In this document: positions 58,905-64,000 of the stretch, piece by piece
Position numbering within the stretch: position 1 is the first letter of the stretch
How the letters are laid out: each line of letters begins with the position of its first letter
Source: Macropodus opercularis
Taxonomy: Eukaryota; Chordata; Actinopteri; Anabantiformes; Osphronemidae
Assembly: GCA_030770545.1 (NCBI GenBank)
Contig: CM061100.1
Coordinates: 7,261,501-7,325,500, forward strand
Reading direction: 5' to 3'
DNA: 64,000 nt
Made by a program: the position numbers and the translations under genes
Notes under the pieces: generated by a model
The model's input: the letters and a program-made list of their open reading frames with translations, nothing else
Told to the model about the DNA's origin: nothing
Databases searched by the model: none

Positions 58905-60699
58905 TGTCCAGCTTTCATAAATCAGAACCCAATAAACCAGGTCAAGCAGAAAATAGACACAGGAAGTGTGCACAAATTTCTCCTCTGTCCAAACAATGGA
59001 GGCATGAGCAGCACAGCCAGCACACGGACCTTGGGCCTGGTTAGACCAAAGTGTGCTAGGATGAGATGTTGACCCCTGGAGCATCTTGGAGGGCCCTCAG
59101 CTTCCTGCCACCCAGTCCTGCAGAGCTCCTACTCGCTCTGTCCGGAGGACCCAGGAGGATGACGGTCCTCATGGACAGGATAGGCGATAGCGGGCCAGGC
59201 AGGAAAAGTCAAAGGGAGGGCGGGCAAGGTAGAGGTTCCTGATCGGGGATATCCTGTGTTTAAGATCCTTTTTTTTTTACAGCAAGAAATGCACACACCA
59301 CCTGAGAGACAACGTCTTCTTCTGCACTGGTTGAAAGATTACATTGACAAAAGTTACTACAATTAAAGCCATGATGGTCAAAACATGCAGTTACCAGTAG
59401 ACATGCAGCTCAAGCACCTGAAGAGTCCCTCACTCTGTTCTCACCCTTTCTGTCTCTCCTGACATATCAAAGGGGTTCACACAAGATGGCCATCATTAGT
59501 GGGGACACGTCGTTTCCGAAGCAAAATAGGACGGAAGTCCCCGAGCTTTGGATAACTCCGGATCTCAGATTATGTGAGTCTAAGCGAGAGTAGCTCTTCC
59601 TCTTCACATGGCACAAAGTGTCCCTTCATTCTCTCCTCTATCCTCCCCTTTGTGCATCCTTCCCCCCTTATCGGGCCTAAATGGATACCCTGTCGTCTGC
59701 AGCGGGGCCGAGCCAGTTGAGAGGCTCAGCTGCACTGATTTGGGCGTTGCAGGTAAAGATAGCTGCACAGATGAGTACACGTGCAAGCAAAAGATGACAG
59801 AGCACCTCTTGAGAGACAGTGTCAAAAAGTTCTCACTGGTTCAGGCAGATGATAAGCTCCACACTGTAACATAGTCTTTTCTCAACGATCAACTTTTCAG
59901 CTCAGTACATGGATTAATGGACATTTTGGCAATTAAGCTCTTTCCTGCATGATTCTAAACCAGGACTTAATATTTAGTTGTGTCTCAGTTAATTGAATCA
60001 CATAAAAAACTGTACACTGTGACAAGGGCTCTATATGGAAGATTGTGATATAGAATCAAATCACATAATGAAAATACAACATAAAACTGTTGTTAGTGTG
60101 AAAAAAAAAGCTTAGTATAGTTAATAAAATTCCTACAAATGTCCAGTCGAACCATTTTAGTCACTAACGTACAGAAAAGCTCACACACTGACTCACACAG
60201 GCAACCTCTTCACGTGACACCTCCCAAACATGTAGCATGTTGAAAGGCGGCTGAGGCAAAGAAATCCACAGAGACTACAAGTATGAATAGGCTGCTCGGT
60301 ATTTGCTCCCATTAGAGCAACTTTGCTTTTCTTTTTAAAAGTATACGTAATGGGCCTTTATTTACTACTAAGGTGGGACAGAAATGCAAGCTACATGAAA
60401 AGGAATCCAGCAATCAAACAATCTATTTAGTCAATAAAAAACACGGGCAACAGGTTTAGTTTGACAACCAATGACCTGTTCAGAAACGAAACAATGCTGA
60501 CACCTAGTGACACTAATGGAACCTTTCTGTCCCCGGAACCTTCGTATCCAAGTTGTAGCTACCGTCGGAATTATTAAGAGGAGTCACTGCAATAGCGTCT
60601 TAGCATGTCCCAAAGGCCTTTTAACTCTAACCTTACAAGCCGTTAGAAATACGTTAAACGGACGTTGTCAGTCCTCCGGTCGTCTTTGCTTTAGACCGT

Positions 60700-62181
60700 A
60701 TGTTGTCTCACCAACAGAAGCGGGTGTGGAGGTACGTTGAGGGGGGACATTTACTGAGGTTGAAGTCGTATCTGCGGAAGCACCGGGACTTGGACGTTAA
60801 CTTCTCCCGGGGCAGGAAGCAGAGGAGCCCGCTGCAGCTGGCCTGCTGTCTGGGAGACGACGCCCTTCTGCGGCTGCTGTTGAAACACGGAGCCGATGTT
60901 CTCCACAAGGACCGCAAAGGAGACACGGCGCTACACATAGCAGCCAACAGGACCCTTAAACACGGCAAAGCAGGTGAGGGACGACAGGGACGCGGGCTGG
61001 TGGTGAAACGACGCAGACGCTGGTCTTACAGTGTGTTGGTCTTTGTTTATCGGCAGCGTATGATGACCTGGTTGTGCCTCTGAAGAAGAGCTGCCCAGAG
61101 GCCTTAGATGTTCCCAACTCTGCCGGGGTCACCCCTCAAGACCTGCTGAACTGGACCAAGCATACTCAGGTAAACCGTAGTTCAGCTGATATTATACCTG
61201 TTAGACAATAAGAACCAAAATATCACACTACATAATAAACACTGTAGTAAACACTTGAATCAGAAAAGCTGTTTCCAATTCTACTACAACCATCACGTAT
61301 TTGAAACGTTCTTCCTGCTTCTGAACAGAATTTGTTCTGTTGTTTCTGTTGTTAGAGTTTGATTATGTTTCCATGTCATTTAACGTCATTTGCAGACTGG
61401 ACAAAGCATGAGCCACCCACGTGAAGCAGACCCTGAGAGGGAGTGGATGGAGAAGCTGTTTGGTGAATGCGAAGATGAATTCTTTGAAACGTTTGGAGTA
61501 TATGATGGTAAATTTTGAACTTGTTTCTTAATGCAGAATTTCACCTGGACTTTCTCCGCTTGATAATAACATTGTTTTATTCATTTCAAAGCTGATGATT
61601 TTCTTCCTGTCGATGATGATGAGGAAGACTTTGGTGACTGGGCCGATCGTATTAGGGAACAGTATTTTGCAAAAAAGCACGCTGAAGCTCAAAGACTGGC
61701 GGGACTGTCATCTAGATCGAAAAAGAAGAAGACTAAACAAGAGAGAGAGCAAGAGGAGCAAAGTCAGAAGGAGCTCCGTGAAAGGCTGCAGAGGGAACAC
61801 GAAGAGTATCTGGCGCGAGCGGCGCGTAAAGATGAAGAGACTCGACGAGGTAAGAAGAGACGATATGAGGCAAGATGTGCAGCTACTTTTAATGGTGGCA
61901 CTTCATCTGGCAGCACAAAGCTAAGCTACAGTGACATCCCCTGGCCAGCTCCAAATGGTACAGTGCAGGAGATGGTGGACGTGATGCTACACGGTGTGGA
62001 CCGAAATGATGTCAGTGTGTTCCATAAAGCTCTTCGGAAGCAGCAAGTGCTTTGGCATCCTGATAAATTTGCTCAGAGATGCGAAGCTCGGTTAGAGGAG
62101 AAGGACAAACAGAAGATCCTGGATACTGTCAAAGCTCTGTCACAGGAGCTGAACAGGCTGGCACAGGCTCTGAGGACATGA
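60700..62181 (+). CDS. nfkbil1: NFKBIL1 (IkB-like), ankyrin-repeat nuclear protein, 4 exons, 362 aa
   Basis: Nuclear IkB-like protein, encoded in the MHC region in mammals and reported to restrain NF-kB signalling and affect splicing. Exons: 60700-60973, 61057-61169, 61396-61507, 61592-62181, totalling 1089 nt. Two to three ankyrin-type repeats lie near the N-terminus (SPLQLACCLGDDALLRLLLKHG, then GDTALHIAA). Next comes an acidic segment, a highly charged Lys/Glu/Arg region predicted helical, the conserved DIPWP motif, and a C-terminal J-like segment VLWHPDKF with HPD at 322-324. The J-like segment ending in ALSQELNR is diagnostic for NFKBIL1 (human 381 aa). A GTAAGA within exon 4 (near 61850) is not used because the frame continues in family-conserved sequence. 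Poly(A) signals are at 62186-62191 and 62239-62244, so the 3' UTR is very short. Confidence 0.95.
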
Positions 62182-62238
62182 ATATAATAAAATGGAATTT
62201 GATTTAATATTCTCTTCTGCAAAACAAGTGTGTTTAAA

Positions 62239-62244
62239 AATAAA
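62239..62244 (+). promoter_or_regulatory. nfkbil1 poly(A) signal AATAAA
   Basis: Second AATAAA after the stop, 58 nt downstream. The first one (62186-62191) is only 5 nt after the stop and would also leave a near-minimal 3' UTR. Confidence 0.5.
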
Positions 62245-62259
62245 TTGTAGTACTGACCT

Positions 62260-63659
62260 TCAGCTACACCTGACTTATCTTTATTACTTTAGAAATACAC
62301 CTATATTAGCTCTGATGGCTGAGAACGTGAACCAGTAATTCGCCTGTGATTATCCAGTTATCACAGAGTTCCTCAACGAAATTACAAAGTACACTCCGTG
62401 TTCTGAATGTTTGCAGCTCTCTTTAGTGTGATGTGAGTTAAATTTTGCCTACAATAAAATTACAGATTCCCATCACTGTGTGTAACAGCAGTGTTAAAAC
62501 ACGTGAAGGCACAATGGGGACCAATGTCATGTAGAATGTGCTTCTCCGTGTAATCAACAGATTTATTAAAACACGCAGTAATAATTTATTACAAAGAAAA
62601 TGTTGTAATAACGCTACATTTCACATAGCACCACGATAAGACGGACAATAAAGGCTTCCACACACAAAGAAAAGCAGATGGTCGGTCCGCTTTCAGTGAT
62701 GGAACAAAATACAAGATGCTGTGGTTGCCAGGTTTGTGAGACGACCCCCTTTTTTAGAGAATGCATGCCTATAGCCAGCATACTTTAAATCGAGACAAAG
62801 GACTCGCTCGACTTGTTTACGGTCCGAATATATACTGTGTCTATTTTATCCGAAAAAGACGTAAATAAAGGTAGTTTTCACAATTTTCTCAAATAATCAC
62901 CATTATATCAAAACAAAATAATGTGTATTACCGTAACTTATAACAAAAAATAAACTGTAGCCAACGGTTGGTCATACAGGGTGGGTACAGCATTTATTGT
63001 CGATTTAGACAGAATATACCTCCAGCAACCTTTTTACAGTAATAATATAACTGCCTGGAAAAGGATGCTTATTCCTGAGGATTCCGCCATACCTGGCAAC
63101 CCGGAGACGCAATCCGTGTCAATTGCCCGGCGACGTAGAGCGAATAAAGGCCGTAGCCTATTTGCAACGTGTGAGGCTGCAATTCTGCGCATTTGTGTAC
63201 ACGTCTGCTTGAGGGTTTCTGTGTCATTTACCCTGTTGCTAGTTTCTGTCCGAGCAGCGCCGCGTTTTTGCGCCGCAATGGCAGGTGTTCAAGGTAGAGA
63301 GCCCACAGGAGGACGCCTTTCTCCTGGTCGCTCGGTGCAGGAGGTGCGTTAGGGAGGTTTCCGTCCGTGTTTTCATTTCTTTCCTCCAGCAGACACCAGG
63401 CTGCTGAGAAGGAAACAAGCGGCTGTGATCACTAAACCCAGAATGAAGACATTTTGCTCCGGAACATCGTGAATATCATTGTATAATTATTAATCCTCGA
63501 GGGGAGGTAATTGGTTAAGGGCTTAAAGCCGCGCTCAGACCCGCTGGATTCTGCGATGCCCTGTTTTCGTTGCGCGTAAACGGCTCGTCGTGCAGGTTCG
63601 CTGGGCTACAGGCAGACTTTAAGGCAGCGGACGGAGAGATCGGACTGTGCCACGCAAAG
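62260..63659 (+). other. Intergenic region and probable atp6v0a2 promoter/5' UTR
   Basis: AT-rich up to about 63050, then GC-richer with many CpGs up to the V-ATPase start. A well-placed ATG at 63278-63280 (GCCGCAATGG) opens a 24-codon frame that ends at 63352, out of frame with the main start. It may be a uORF or part of an unused upstream exon. Confidence 0.4.
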
Positions 63660-63770
63660 ATGGTGTTTAGGAGCGAGGAGATGTGCTTGGCGCAATTGTT
63701 TCTGCAGTCCGGCTCTGAGTATGACTGCATTAGTGAGCTCGGAGAGCTGGGACTGGTCGAGTTCCGAGAC
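63660..63770 (+). CDS. atp6v0a2: V-ATPase V0 subunit a, a2-like, first coding exon (partial gene)
   Basis: The exon encodes 37 residues, [18 protein letters not shown] then [19 protein letters not shown], followed by a GTAAGT donor in phase 0. This is the invariant start of the 100-kDa V0 a subunit, whose N-terminal cytosolic half holds the stator contacts and whose membrane half lets protons pass. The [11 protein letters not shown] wording is closest to a2 as I remember it; a1 and a3 differ at that position. The usual Gly-Ser after Met is missing: the protein begins M-V-F instead of M-G-S-x-F. The remaining exons lie beyond the right edge; 63771-64000 is intron with no further exon visible. 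Confidence 0.8.
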
Positions 63771-64000
63771 GTAAGTACAGAGGCTGCTTTTGCTCAGTTC
63801 TGTGAAGGTGTTGACACCAGTTTAAAGGACATATATGTGTGACAGATTCATTAGTAGGCTGAATAAATGAGAATAAATAACACAGCCAGACATGCATCTG
63901 TCGGTTTGTGTGTCTGTCCTGCATAGAAACATTTTTAACATGTCAAGAAAACTTTTAACTCTATATAGGTATAATACAATAAGGGGTTGAGGCCTCTACA

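Larger units (their letters stand above)
56686..60699. other. aplnr 3' UTR and intergenic DNA before nfkbil1
   Basis: No coding exon recognised over 4 kb. ATTAAA near 57447 could end the aplnr transcript. An 11-bp inverted repeat is at 57821-57848, a C-run/CA repeat near 58875-58904, and a GC-rich block at about 59040-59240. Confidence 0.45.

Noticed and set aside
61844..61860. Possible splice donor (GAGGTAAGAAG) inside nfkbil1 exon 4
   Set aside because: No matching acceptor is needed; the frame continues through charged sequence into the conserved DIPWP and HPDKF motifs.
61595..61924. Second plus-strand frame inside nfkbil1 exon 4
   Set aside because: Out of frame with the family-conserved NFKBIL1 reading, which continues to 62181.

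Overview
This window is nuclear DNA from a ray-finned (teleost) fish. Multi-exon genes have short GT-AG introns, vertebrate-specific families are present (apelin receptor, KChIP3, fish-type long prion protein, BMP1), and a tRNA-derived teleost-style SINE sits in one intron. The compact introns and the long repeat-rich prion protein suggest a spiny-rayed (percomorph) fish, but that is inference. I assembled exon chains by hand from splice sites and remembered vertebrate homologues. Every complete chain sums to a whole number of codons.

Layout, left to right. The first exon of an antxr1-type gene runs off the left edge on the minus strand (263-417). A complete bmp1 gene follows on the plus strand (20 exons, 2028-10770). 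It converges on a minus-strand TRIM/SPRY E3-ligase gene (12050-14974). After about 3.9 kb without a recognisable gene comes kcnip3 (plus, 18876-25632), which has two alternative first exons. One encodes the cytosolic isoform, the other a hydrophobic KIS-type N-terminus. The prion-family block comes next: a small Shadoo-like gene (plus, 27369-27830) convergent with a fish prion-protein gene (minus, 30246-31709). The prion gene is head-to-head with pptc7 (plus, 32926-37671). After that come tbc1d10a (plus, 40832-44443), about 9 kb without a recognisable gene, an intronless apelin receptor gene with a TATA box (plus, 55609-56685), nfkbil1 (plus, 60700-62181), and the first coding exon of a V-ATPase a-subunit gene, atp6v0a2-like (plus, 63660-63770), which runs off the right edge.

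The genes do not form a pathway. They act in extracellular matrix maturation (bmp1), cell-matrix adhesion (antxr1), ubiquitination (TRIM), A-type K+ channel modulation (kcnip3), GPI-anchored prion-family proteins, a mitochondrial phosphatase (pptc7), Rab/Arf GTPase control (tbc1d10a), peptide-hormone signalling (aplnr), a nuclear IkB-like protein (nfkbil1) and organelle acidification (atp6v0a2). The observations most worth following up are the KIS exon of kcnip3, a possible intronic poly(A) isoform of bmp1, strong stem-loops between two convergent gene pairs, overlapping open frames through the prion repeat region, and a CRE/CCAAT cluster between the prion gene and pptc7. I found no wholly unknown multi-gene system.
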